Below, in pieces: positions 1 to 11,071 of a stretch of 64,000 nucleotides of DNA (position 1 is its first letter; every line of letters begins with the position of its first letter). Source of the stretch: Tetracladium setigerum (Eukaryota > Ascomycota > Leotiomycetes > Helotiales); NCBI GenBank assembly GCA_031472005.1, contig PZJY01000008.1, forward strand, positions 372,001-436,000, read 5' to 3'. Below the pieces are notes generated by a model. That model saw nothing but the letters and a program-made list of their open reading frames with translations, did not search any database and was not told the DNA's origin. The translations under genes were made by a program, and so were the position numbers.

Positions 1-178
1 GTTTTTTCTGACCTTGGTAGCTTTTTGGCTTGTCCTAATTATGGTGGTTGTAGATTTGGGTACCAAGGAATTTACCGAGGACGAGCTGGCTGCCGTTCCA
101 GACAACATGGAGAAGGAACTAAAGTTGGTCGGGTCTGATTTCATCATGCATGTTGTGTGGGGTCGCAAACCACTGTAA
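1..178 (+). CDS. 3' end of a methyltransferase-like gene (partial)
   Basis: The window opens inside what looks like an intron, which ends in TTGTAG at 53. The last exon (54-178) encodes about 40 residues, ending with HVVWGRKPL and a TAA stop at 176-178. The pattern of an acidic EFTEDELAAVP stretch followed by a beta strand and VVWGRKP resembles the C-terminus of fungal SAM-dependent methyltransferases. That is an impression from a short tail with no catalytic motif in view. Everything upstream lies outside the window. Confidence 0.4.
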   Translation, partial: FFLTLVAFWLVLIMVVVDLGTKEFTEDELAAVPDNMEKELKLVGSDFIMHVVWGRKPL

Positions 179-575
179 GAAAGTAGATAGTCGGTTTGAG
201 CTTCTGATTTGAAGTAGGTTCGTTCTTTTGAACTTCGTTGCTTTCCTTGTATTTCCTTCATCTCAGTAGACTATGGATCAACAGAGGCTTCTGAAATTGT
301 GAATTTGAAGAACCCATCACACTGAGACTGTTTTAATCTAACTGAGAGAATACATGGTTACATATCCATTCAGTGATGTGAAAAGAAGGTGAAGTGGGTC
401 AGAAGATGAAGTCCAGCACCACTTCGCTTTGTTGACATTTTTATTTACGCGAACTTCTCCAACGACCTAATTCTCTCGGCAACAACACCAACAACAACAG
501 TAAAATCTCTCGGCACGCCAGTGTCTCGGCGGTTTTTTATCTACATAAAAAGGATTTGTTGTTGGCATCGCTGTA
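179..575. other. intergenic, promoter of the next gene
   Basis: There is no gene here. A CAA-rich stretch (480-503) and a TACATAAAAAGG TATA-like sequence near 541 lie just upstream of the first ATG of the following gene, so this is probably its core promoter and leader. Confidence 0.4.
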
Positions 576-1889
576 ATGGAAGACATCATCTTCAAACTGC
601 ACTTCGCGATGTTCTGCACCACTTTCCTGCGAAGACGACGCGCTCAAGAGCAGGAAGACGCACGCATTGGCAGATGTAAGTCATCCTCCTTTCTTTCTTT
701 CTTTCATCTGGCGTATCATGCGGATAAAATTGTACGCATCAGGTCAAACTGGCAGATTGATGTTTGAGGGCTTGCAGGTTCAGATGAGACGAATGGCGAC
801 AAGACGCGTTTGTTCTGCCTGACTTTCTCATCTCAACTCATTCCTTTATCACCACAAACACACATAGATAAAAGCCTTTCCCATATCGAATTCACTGCCA
901 TCTGCATGCCTCGCGATCCTCGAGATGCACACTTTTCCAAATTTGCCTCCATGACCTCGAGAACTTGAGCTAACAAAACCATTTTACAGACCCGAGACCC
1001 GTCGAAAATATGCCTCAAGCAATCGAGGTCTTTTCAACACCAACAGTACCCCTTCGAGGCATTGAAGCTCGCCGTCGAGATCTGAACCACCCTGACCCTC
1101 TTCGCTCTCACCCTGTTGGAGGGGCCACTCCAGAATTTACCTTGGCAGAAGACAACTCCCTCAAGGCTGATCTCAACGGTATTTCTAGACAATTCATCTT
1201 ACCAATTAATGCTAATCAGTTTTGTTCATGTTGCAGTCCAAGATGGTGTGGGTGAAGCTCAAGCCAACATGGCTCCAGCCGACAAGAGCGCTGTTGCTCC
1301 TCCTGCTCCAGCCAAGCAGGCTATCATCGACAGCTATCAGATCAGAATCGACCGACTCGAAGCTACTCATAATCTGCTCATCTGCCGCAATGACAATCTC
1401 GTCGATGCGATTTATGACAGACAACAAGATCTCGACCGCCTTCGAGTCAATATCAACATCAAGAACATTCAGTATGTTGATGCTTGCGCCAAGGTTGAGA
1501 CTAAGCGGGAGGAATACGAGAGACTCATTGTCAAACTTGACGCCAAGAAGCTAGAGTACTCCAAGCTCTGTGCTAAGTTCAACGCTTCGATCAAGGAGAA
1601 GGATTATGCGGAGTCTTCCGTCGAGGACGAGGATGGAGAGGAGGATCGGGACAAGCAGCTCGCTGAGTTGGCTATGAAGACGAAGGCCACCAAGGCTAAG
1701 AACCGATCGACGGTTTTGGTATGGGATCAAGATGGCTTCGAGTTCATTGAAGATACAGGACTTGGTGCTTCGAACTATGCTCAGAGCTCCAGTTCTTCTG
1801 ATGCCGTTGCTGATGATTCTGTTGAGCCTCCTTCTGCGTCCAAGGACATAATGGGTAAGGGCAAGGTAGATGATGATGGTTCTCACTGA
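576..1889 (+). CDS. coiled-coil protein of unknown function
   Basis: Model: exons 576-675, 990-1178 and 1237-1889, 313 aa. The 58-nt intron at 1179-1236 (GTATTT...GCTAAT...TTGCAG) is well supported. The first intron (676-989, 314 nt) has a GTAAGT donor and a GAGCTAAC branch site 15 nt before its AG. It joins ATG 576 in frame to ATG 1010, so either ATG could be the start; starting at 1010 gives 273 aa. The middle of the protein is a heptad-like coiled coil rich in K, E, D and R, followed by an acidic stretch (VEDEDGEEDRD) and a Ser-rich acidic tail. No signal peptide or membrane segment is visible and I recognise no family. It is the first of three coiled-coil genes in a row on this strand. 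Confidence 0.7.
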
Positions 1890-3746
1890 TTATCTTCATT
1901 CATGATTCGCGATTATTGCTACTTCTTTAAGCATTGAGTTTGAAGATCCTTCAGGATGGGATGTTGGCTCGAGTATATTGGTGGTGGGATGGATATGAAG
2001 TCAACTTGACCAACAACGAACACTTGAAGCCGAATAAGTTTAAGAACAGTAGCAATGAATGAATCCACTTCTCCTTCAATGATAGTTCTCTTTAGAGTGA
2101 TGCTTGATTCCAAAATTAAAATTGTGTGCTTGATTCTGTGTCGCGACTTCCCGATTCTCTGTCTGGTCACAGAATTCGCGAAAGGTCTTGGCTTTGTGCT
2201 TCGCAAGCAAATACAGCGCCTCGTAATAATCACACCGAGTATTAAAAGATTTAGTAATCGCGTCGCGCAGGGGTCTGAAATTTATGGTCAAGGTCGATGA
2301 GTTTGATGAAGTCAGCAATCAAACTTTTCCATGCCCACAAAGGTGTATGTCTCATTTTGCCCATGACCGGTGAGATATGTCCACAAGTCTCTAGTAATCA
2401 GCCCCAAGGGTTTGATTCGGCATACACAATCCTCCTGCAAGCCAGTAAAACTTTCATCAGGGTCAAACGACTCAAATTTGGGAAGTTCTTAGGTCACGTG
2501 CGAGGATTTCTTCCTGACCAGCCTGCATTTATACCGTTGAATATATACTTGTCAACTTCATGAGATACATATTCTGATGTATATTGGAGTATTCTTGATA
2601 CAAGCTAGTGTGCAAAATCTCATTGTTACACCGTCAAGTCACCAACAAATATTTAAGACAATTGCATCAACGAGTTGGACTTTGGAAAACTCGGTTAGAG
2701 AGCCAATCAATGCCTCGTTACCAACGCGGAACGAGCAGGTATGTCAACAAACTCGCTGGATCTGCCTATGAGGCGAGAAAACTATCGAAATAATGTACAA
2801 ATTACATGACCTTTTGTATTATGGTTACATCATTTGCTTCTAAAACGGGGTACGTATGCCGAAGCGTTGTCCGGTCTGCTTTGACATCCAGGGGAGAAGA
2901 AGGAGAAGGGGCAAGTGACATAGGGTTCTCTTACTGTTAGTCGTTCCTGCTTCTATATACTTGGACTATCACTTTCTTTCATTAGGTTTTCTCCATGTAT
3001 TGAGATTGCACGAGTAATTTCTTTCGAAATTTTGCTGCCTCCAGCAAAATTGTTTCTGATTTTATCCATGCTTTGCCATCTTTATCACTCGATCGCAGTG
3101 AGCAAACACCAGACCCGTTGATTCTCCATCTTCCAATTAATAACGGCACAGATCATCCTTGGGAAAGTGCTGTTCTGACTCTTCGTTTGCATCCGTATTG
3201 AAGATGATATTCGATGGGAAGTGGCATTTGTCTTACTCCATGGTAAAAACTTTCTGCGTTCTCCTCCTTTTCTTTGCGAAGATGCCACTTTTTCTATCTT
3301 TCTAGACTAAATGTGTGGGACTATTGAGCCGTTTCCATTCGATCCCATGTACTGGATCTCATGTCCTGGCCGAAGTCAGGTGCAACTATCACACTAAGTT
3401 TGGTCTAAAGTCAAACTTACCACTGAGTTTAGGTCTAAATAGCCGGTGCAGCGCGAGTTGGCTCTGCGCGAACCCAATTGAGACCAGGGAAAGTGTTAGC
3501 AGATATAAGCATAAATGCAGGCGAGTGATCTCTACAGTGTTGTTTTCCAACTAGCTGTCATTAGCGGATTTAAAATTCAACTGCAACAATTGTCTATAAC
3601 TTCTCAAGTCCATCCTGAATTTTTTCCCCCAATCCTTCACGTCTTGTAAATTCTTCCAAATCGACACCTCCTTCACATTCAAAGTTTACGCATTAAATTT
3701 ACTTCACTCTATCTTATATCAAAATTATCCTCTCCATCTTCTCAAA
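1890..3746. other. 1.9-kb intergenic region
   Basis: Only short ORFs under about 90 codons occur, without splice-supported extensions or recognisable motifs. The last 150 bases are pyrimidine-rich and lead into the next ATG, consistent with a fungal promoter and 5' leader. Confidence 0.4.
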
Positions 3747-4289
3747 ATGAAAATCCAGCAAAATCATACCTCGGGCAACACCCTCAGGACATCAGGTCCA
3801 CAAACGCCAAGTCGCAACAACAGCCCCAACACATTTTCTGACAGTGATGCATTCATCCCCAACACACCATCCTCAACAGAACCATTCTCATCCCTATCAA
3901 ATGATCCCCTCGCACGCGAACGATTCCACTCGTCCAACAATGAAGAATTGATTCGAACTCTCCTCACGACTTTAACTCGGCAATCAGCACTTCTTTCAAT
4001 CATGGAAAAGAAAGCTCACGGAGCGGAAGACGAACCTAAGTCAGCCAAAATTGACTACGAAGAGTTGATTGGGACTCTTACGAAGACGATTAATCGACAG
4101 TCTTCGCTCCTTTCGATCATGGAAAATCTGTTGGTCAAGGAAAAGGCCGAAAAGCAGAAACTCATCGACCAAATTACAGGTCCTCAAAGTCAGTTGGAGG
4201 CAAAGCGTGATAGTGGCAATCAAATAGAGTACGTGCCTTGTGTACACGCAAAATTAATAGATGAAACGGAACGAACTGTCAAGTCTTAG
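3747..4289 (+). CDS. small protein with an internal duplication, unknown function
   Basis: This is a single ORF of 180 aa. The N-terminal 60 residues are Ser/Pro/Thr/Asn-rich and probably disordered. Two copies of a 23-residue helical unit follow, at about 66-88 and 104-126, with consensus EELI-TL-(TK)T(L/I)-RQS-LLSIME; the C-terminal part is Lys/Glu/Gln-rich. The start is the first ATG after a CT-rich leader. An alternative 3' end is possible: a GTACGT donor after 4228 and a TTAG acceptor at 4289 would splice in frame to 4290-4380, giving 190 aa with a basic tail. I do not recognise the family; it is probably lineage-specific. Confidence 0.6.
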   Translation: MKIQQNHTSGNTLRTSGPQTPSRNNSPNTFSDSDAFIPNTPSSTEPFSSLSNDPLARERFHSSNNEELIRTLLTTLTRQSALLSIMEKKAHGAEDEPKSAKIDYEELIGTLTKTINRQSSLLSIMENLLVKEKAEKQKLIDQITGPQSQLEAKRDSGNQIEYVPCVHAKLIDETERTVKS

Positions 4290-5286
4290 CATGTGTGGGA
4301 CCAATCATGCGGGCCAAAGGGTTCAAAGGCGAGGAACAAAACGGCAGAAGATGGATAAATATGATTCATATTATTTCTGATTTTGGCTCGAGAAAATTTT
4401 CCGCTTTGTACTTAGTTTTGTTTTAATTGGAAGATGGAATGACTGCTTCATGGAAGTTCTGATATTCAGGTCCAGTACATAGATCGAGGTGTGGTTATAA
4501 AGTTGCGACCAGTTGCTGTTGAATATCACTTGACAGTTACAACGCCCCTGAAGTTCCGTCGATAGCAAGAATATATGGTTTCCAGGTTCTTTTCTGTCTC
4601 CAGTGTTATTGTTTTTGACAACCTTTGAGTCTTGAAACTGTTGTTCGAACTTCATCAGTTACAGCCGGCCATGATCGCATACGGCAATTCTTTTTGGAGA
4701 TTGCCACATAATCCCGAGAACATGCAGGGAAGTGTTTTGACATGAGTTTTCAAGACTTCCTAATGATTTCCCTTTTACTGTATACAACTACTTTTCGGTT
4801 CTGCTTGGGCCCATGCTGTGAAGTGACAAAGTGAGGCTAGTGAGCCGGTCTTTGTACTATAATTGCACACGTTCTTAGAAATTCACTAGTCGACTAGTGT
4901 ATAAATGGGGGTTCAAGCTAAATTAAACTAAGCAGACTAGGAGACGATGGTGATGAGCTGATATCGGCCGGAAATACAAGCACAAAGTATATTGGACTAT
5001 TCAGATGGGTGGTCTGAACTACAATTTCAGTATATCTAGGTAGGTGAGGACGTCCGCACTGGTCAGTTCGACCTTTCATCAATCCCTTCGAAACGACTGT
5101 TATTATTTTATTTCAGCAAGACCCCGTCACCGCACAAAAACCTACTCACAATATCGTCAAGTATTTTGATTATCAACTCAGAATCTCTTGATTGCCTTTG
5201 GACTATCAATATCCAACTCACAACTGCACGAGATTATCAGACCAAAACAGCATCTACTACCAGAACACCTAGCTTACACCGCAAAT
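4290..5286. other. intergenic, with palindrome and TATA box
   Basis: There is no convincing gene. A perfect 14-bp palindrome ACTAGTCGACTAGT (4885-4898) sits directly before TATAAA (4900-4905), about 390 bp upstream of the next ATG, and may mark a core promoter. Confidence 0.4.
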
Positions 5287-6255
5287 ATGATGCTACGCTC
5301 AAGAAGAAACATTGGTCGACCGCTCAATCGCAGTCTTTCCCCACGCGGCCGACGCAGAAACTCCCTTTCTGACCAATCCCAAGACGAATCGTCAACTCTT
5401 GAACAAGAATCACCATCAGAAATCTCCTCAGAAGGTCCAAGCACCCCAAATACTTTTGGCCCTCCCAGTGAGGATGAGCATCGGGCATATACTGGATCAC
5501 CATCGCCTGTTCGTGAAACACCACCGCCATTCTCACCGGTAGAGTACTCAGTCTCCTCATCACGATCTTCATCTCAAATGCCCGAGGAAACCCTCGGGTC
5601 CACGGTCGAAAAACTACGCTCCGATGTAAGGGTTCAAGAAAGACTATACCGCATCGCAAGGGAGGACAAATCGAAATACAAACGCCGCAGCCTAAAGCAA
5701 AAACTGAAGCGTGCAAAGTTGGATTTGAAAAATGGGAGATTGTGGAAGAAGATTTCGAAAACAAAGAAGACGCTGCTAGCGGAGGCTGAAGGCAGAACAC
5801 GCGATCGGACTGCCTATGATGAAAGAGTTAGGAGATTGCAAGAACTCCTTTCGACCAGCTACAGGGAAGCTTGTCAAAACCATGCTGAGTCGGTTAGACT
5901 TCAGAGTGATGACCAAGTCACCATCGCGCGCATTGAACTGGAGTGGAGCCAGGCGGAGAGGGAAAATGAGCGAGTGGTGAGAGAGTGGAAGCGAGAACGT
6001 GATGCCATCAGCGATAGACTGTCTAACTTGAATTCTTTCAGAAAGCTCATCCTGGGAGTAGTGCCGAGCTTGACCGTCGCGGCGGACCAGGCGAGAGGCA
6101 TACAGTTGCCTCAGAACAGTGTGGTCGGGCAGATTCTCGATATCAGCCCGCATATTCTTACCATACAAATGGCATTGGACCAAATGATTCCCATCATGGA
6201 TTCGATCATTCAGGCGATGATGAACTCCACGGAGAATTTGCAGAGAGAAGACTGA
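5287..6255 (+). CDS. Ser/Pro-rich N-terminus plus long coiled coil, unknown function
   Basis: Single exon. The frame is open from 5188, but I place the start at the twin ATGs 5287/5290, where the sequence becomes protein-like (322 aa). Residues 1-100 are a basic then Ser/Pro/Glu-rich disordered region with SP and TP sites. About 105-240 is a highly charged coiled coil rich in R, K, E and Q. The last 80 residues are hydrophobic and helical (ILGVVPSLTVAADQ, IQMALDQMIPIMDSI), suggesting a small globular or membrane-associating C-terminal helix pair. No known domain is recognised. It resembles the two upstream genes only in overall architecture. Confidence 0.65.
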   Translation: MMLRSRRNIGRPLNRSLSPRGRRRNSLSDQSQDESSTLEQESPSEISSEGPSTPNTFGPPSEDEHRAYTGSPSPVRETPPPFSPVEYSVSSSRSSSQMPEETLGSTVEKLRSDVRVQERLYRIAREDKSKYKRRSLKQKLKRAKLDLKNGRLWKKISKTKKTLLAEAEGRTRDRTAYDERVRRLQELLSTSYREACQNHAESVRLQSDDQVTIARIELEWSQAERENERVVREWKRERDAISDRLSNLNSFRKLILGVVPSLTVAADQARGIQLPQNSVVGQILDISPHILTIQMALDQMIPIMDSIIQAMMNSTENLQRED

Positions 6256-6581
6256 TTTGACGTTGATGGATCGAATAGGAACTTGAAGCAAGGTTAGTTT
6301 TATTGCGAGAGAGGGTGCCCATGACGAAAAAAGATGTTGGCAAACGGGGTGTAGCTACTCCGTACTCTTGTCTACCTTCCGAAATTGTGTCACCATATTT
6401 GTATTTAGTGGAACAAAAATCACAAAAACTCAAAAAGCCCAGTTCTGTCTTCCAAGTCTTCATATCTAATACCACTCTTGAAGTGAAGTAATAGTGTACA
6501 CGGTCAAAGCCCATCCAGTTCGCAACCCATGCGTATTGTTGAGACAGGTAAAGAAAAAAAGGCCAAGTATCCCGTCATATC
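6256..6581. other. convergent 3' intergenic region
   Basis: Short gap between the stop of the coiled-coil gene and the stop of PRE2 on the opposite strand. It is AT-rich and presumably holds both 3' UTRs. Confidence 0.4.
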
Positions 6582-7608
6582 TTACACCAGCTCACTCGTC
6601 ACATTTGAGAACTCTCCCTTCTCAAGCTTTGTCTTCCAGAAAATAGGGTTCGTATCACTGAATCCATGCTTCACCCATCCTTCCTCCTTAACATGGTACA
6701 GGTTGATGAAGCCACCAGAGTACGCATCTCTGTGGGTGGCGGCCAGAATGCTTCGACGTCCCAACTCCAGCGCCTCTGTCTCGGATAGATCGTAATGGTA
6801 TTCCGCATCCAGCACACCATAGGCGAATGTCTGACCAGATCCAACACAGAAGAGGTTACCAGCCATGCGGGTTCCGTCCGAATCGATGTAGTATAGAGCA
6901 GGGCCTTCGGAAGGAGTAACACCGGCGCACATGGTACCCATGGATAGACCCATTCCCTTGTAAGAGTAGACGAGATTTGCGAGGATCTTGGAAGCGGCTG
7001 CGACCGAGATTCGACGCTTGTGACGGAGTTCATGGAGTCTGCATTGCATGCCAAGGTATGCGAGCCAGTATTGACAGTCCTGGAAATGAATTAGCAATCG
7101 TTCTTTTCCCTCTATACATGCCAGCCTGATGATACAAAGATGGAATGGGATTGGTACTCACAGCAGCACCACCAGCCATTGTGCCCAATAACGATCCATT
7201 GATCTCGATGACCTTCTTAACTGTTTGACTCGCAATCCAGTTGCCTGCCGTCGCTCTCGAATCTGTGGCAACAATGATACCGCCCTGGAACCTGAATGCT
7301 AATGTGGTGGTACCGTGTGCGATCTTGATGGGGCAGTTTGGGTTGGCGTGGTCGTCTGTGGCAGCGCGCAGCCAGGCGGAGGGCTGGAAAGTGAACAAAA
7401 AGTTAGCAGGTACTCTTCGCAAACATTTGGAGCTCATGAAGCTCCCAGAGACTGCAAAGAACAGATTGGAACATACGTGAGCAACCGGAGGCATGGCGAA
7501 TCGAAGGGACAGGCTGGGGATGTTCTGTTCATATAGCTCCATCTGGTCTTCCTGGTTATACTCCTTCTCGAACATAGGCTTCGAGTACTGGGCGACGAGA
7601 GTGTCCAT
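6582..7608 (-). CDS. PRE2: 20S proteasome subunit beta type-5 (chymotrypsin-like)
   Basis: Exons 7608-7477, 7383-7162 and 7079-6582 (introns of 93 and 82 nt) give 283 aa, close to yeast Pre2. It is one of the catalytic beta subunits of the 20S core and cleaves after hydrophobic residues. A propeptide of 68 residues ends at the conserved AHG|TTTLAF junction, so the nucleophile is Thr69 (Thr1 of the mature chain). The family motifs GGIIVATDSRATAG, MAGGAADCQYWL and VYSYKGMGLSMGTM are all present. Both splice junctions fall in conserved blocks and restore the expected protein. No frame break. Confidence 0.95.
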
Positions 7609-8152
7609 CTTGAGTGATTTGATATTGCGATGAGGATTTGAGGAGTTGAGAGGGAGTTGGAGATGGATTGTGACGAGGATGGGCTTGGGAGGGTGTCGTA
7701 CTGGTGTTTGATGATGGAAGCTTCAGGCAGCTTGCCTTGTCGCGTCTCCGTCTTAGTCATGATGCATACATCACATGACTTGGATGTCTTCATTCAACTT
7801 CGCGCATTCTCATCTCATCTCTGGATTGAGTCTCAACCATCTCTATTCCACTCGTCTATCTGCCCTAATTCTTCACTCATACAGTTTAATCTCCAGTCTA
7901 TTCCACGGTATTTGTTTAAGTTTTTTTTCCCAATCTTTTCCGCCATTGAAATCTTCTACGGCCGCAACAAGTTGTTATGCCCCGTCGGGGAATTCAAGTC
8001 TATATATCTTCTTCGCGTCGCTGGTTATGTGTACCTCCATTTCGTTATAACTCTACAAAAAGTAAGGTTTGTCTTCCATCTTCCACATCCTGCGTGATTT
8101 CTTGTGCGCAGCTTTTCTTCACTGGGGTTCCTGGCTGATCTGTTGAGATGTG
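7609..8152. other. PRE2 promoter / regulator 3' region
   Basis: 544 bp between the PRE2 start and the stop of the next minus-strand gene. It contains CT-rich tracts and overlapping short ORFs, with no splice-supported gene. Confidence 0.4.
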
Positions 8153-9435
8153 TTATAGTTTGTCTACAAACTCGCCAGAGAAATACGGACTCTCGTAACT
8201 CACGGGTGGTGGAGAATCGACATCTTCCGGTTGGTACAAGGGATTGTCCAGTGGAATGGATGATTGATCTGTGGCCCATTTCATCCAGACATTCCACTCT
8301 TCACCCACCTCCTGGATGATGGCGTTCATCATCCTGTCACCAGCACCCTTCAGGAACCAAAGCCCTCCTAGTCTTTTTAACAATACACAGTAATGCGCCA
8401 GTATTACCAAAGCTTCCGGTCGCTTCTCGTGGATCAGTAGAATGAACTCCTCCGAAACGGTCCCTGGCCATACGAAGAGAGAAACTCCCAGGGTCACAGT
8501 CTTTGATGATGCGAACGGAAGGGCAGAAACCCGCCTCCATTCATCTAGTGCCGCACCACACACTTTCAGATCCTCGACATCTTTTTCTGTGGAAGTTGCA
8601 GTTGGAACTAACATCGCATGTAGTCGAGCAAGATGTGCGTCCTCAGGGTTGAAGGCGTGCTCGATCTTTTCTGGCGTTTGGCCCATGACACGGCGGAAAG
8701 GGCCATCATATATCACCTGCCAATTGTCTTTTAACAGAGCCGCCCATCCTCTAATGGCATGAAACCAGTGCGGCTCTCCGATCCGTGGGATTTTCCCAAT
8801 CCCGCCTTCGAAACTTCCCGCGACTGCAAGCATATACGGCACCACGAAAGTGGAAAATGCAAATATAGCATGTATGTTGTCATTATTGGGATCAAACTTT
8901 GCTACGAGTTGGCGGTATGATGGGAGTGCCGTTTGTTCAGAGGCGAGAGCTAGCGCGCTAAGCTCTGTCGCCCGATGCGGCTGATAGCTTGCAAGGTGAA
9001 GGGCCGAAAGCGCCAGAATCCCCTGCATAAGAAAAGGATACGCCAGTGCCATATTTGGAATGTCTTTACTCCAGACTTCGATGGCCTTTGGAGCTGTCAG
9101 GGTGGAGCAGGTATCCGTGGTGTAGTGATGAAGTAGTTCGAGGCTTCTCTGATCAAGTGGTGTTGGTGGTCTAAGTGACAGCTCGACCTTTGGCTGGATG
9201 GAACATGGCTTGCTCGCGACGCGGTGAATCTGCGGGACAAGGAATTCGAAACTGCAGTCTAATTTATTCCGAATGCAGTTCTTGCATGCGGGCTTCTGCT
9301 CGTCACACTGCCAGGCAGGAACTATCAATAAATGTCGATCACGTGACTACAGAGAGCTCAAGTACAACTTACTTTTACACGGCGCCTCTTACAATCATTA
9401 CATCCCCGTCTCGTTTTATTATGGACACGGCGCAT
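8153..9435 (-). CDS. Zn2Cys6 transcription factor, UPC2-like
   Basis: Exons 9435-9373 and 9307-8153 (65-nt intron) give 405 aa. The small first exon supplies the first half of the zinc cluster. The spliced protein has Cys at 12, 15, 22, 29, 32 and 39, a perfect C-x2-C-x6-C-x6-C-x2-C-x6-C binuclear cluster preceded by a basic stretch. The remaining ~360 residues are an alpha-helical regulatory region with ITALSALHLA-like repeats typical of sterol-uptake-control (Upc2)-type fungal regulators. The compact cluster immediately followed by CSFEF also fits that subgroup. Targets are unknown; its neighbours do not form an obvious pathway. Confidence 0.85.
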
Positions 9436-11071
9436 ATTCGGTAATCCTGCACTCGTGTGTGATTCGCAGTCGAGTTTCACCACCCCGTTTTACTCGCAGC
9501 AGCTCGCTGATAGTGGCTTAGTAATGGGGAGGACGAGGAAAAGACTTGGGAATGCAGACCTCGTTCCTGGGAAGCTGATATTGGCTGTAAGAATTCTCAA
9601 GAGTTCTCTATTTCGATTTTTGGGATGACAGTCCCTTTTTGAAGTCAACATCGCTTCCAATTCCGCTCCACCAAAACCCCTGAAATAGATCCACCTCGTT
9701 CCGAGGGTGCCCTGATTGGCTTCCAAATGGCAGGGGTTGTGATCTGCTATTTCTGGATTTTGTGGGGAGCAACTCTTGTCCACGCTAAGACCTGTGATGT
9801 AGATGTACAAAGTAAGCGGATTTCTTCTGTAGTTTTCGAACATTCTCTGATGTCTTGCAAGCGAACAATCAGTGCATTTCGTATCGTCAACTATTGGGCC
9901 GGGACCTGTTATCACCTCGAGAAGAAAATGTCACAATCACAACTCAATTCCTTACAAACGCACCACTCACTCAGCTCGATGCGACGACCGGCCACTCACA
10001 AATCAATTCCTATTCGATTCTATCAAAGAGTAGTTTACAGTCACAAATCTGCCAAAGCAAAAATGTTACTGATAAGAAAAGCTGGACTTGACGTTTCTGC
10101 AGTGGTTAAATATCACCGCCCAAGATCTTTTCCATTCCATATCGCTGCTGATTCAATCCAACAAGGATTCCAACTTCCAAGCGATTTTGTTGCCATTGTT
10201 CTTAGCCATACAGAGTTTTGTTCATCTCACTATAAGTCTCTCCATTTGAAGACACCTTCGTCAGATGCGTTAGTGCGAGGTATTATTATTGGTTTCCTTG
10301 ACATCCTTCTTAAGTCCGTAGGCGCTCAGATCGAACTTTAAGCCCGGTGCGTACGCTGAGAGGGGTGATACGGTCGACAGTGGTAATGCCATGTTGGTTG
10401 CTAACGGGAAAAGGTGAATGATAACATGGACTTTGATTCATAAGGATCGGATTTCCACTACGGATATGATTAGTGAGGCTGTGACAGAAGAGATAGAATG
10501 AATAGAGTGCTTTAAAGAGCTATTTATTTAGCCTTGATTATTACCAGTGATCTAGGGCAATGACATCCTTCTCAAAGGGGAGGAATCAGTATTTGACGAA
10601 TGGGACAACTGAAATTCCCATCAAGCCAAGAAAGCAAGCCCGTCGTTAGTGTTGAATTGGGAATGGGAAGATATCAACTGAGATGAGATCATAACATTTC
10701 AGAATGACTTGCAAAGTATGTGCTCGCTTGTTTTCACCACTGTTGATGACGGATCAAGAAGTGAACTGTGATTTGACATACTTCTCAAGATTATCATTTT
10801 TTTCTTGACTCTTGAATGTGTAAATGACCATGAACCTTCCTAAATATCACCCTCTTCGAGCTTTGAACTATGAGATGACCCATCGCTTCGTACATTTGTC
10901 AAAGGGGTTTTCTTAATTCAAATTTTGGATTACCAATCAAGAAGTTTTGGCCTCTAATTTTCTTCTTAAAGATGCGCTAATTATCGGGTATTGGAATTCC
11001 TCAAGCAATGAAAACTCTCTTCGGCATTCTAAGATCTTACCCAAATCAAGCACTCACACTCGCCCTCCTAC
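9436..11071. other. 1.6-kb intergenic region
   Basis: Most of this region looks non-coding. One 204-codon plus-strand ORF (9727-10341) starts with a signal-peptide-like stretch, but its composition is not protein-like and no motif or splice support was found, so it is not called as a gene. Confidence 0.35.

Noticed and set aside
9727..10341. 204-codon plus-strand ORF with a signal-peptide-like start
   Set aside because: Composition is not protein-like, no motif, no intron signals, and an equally long antisense ORF overlaps; likely chance.
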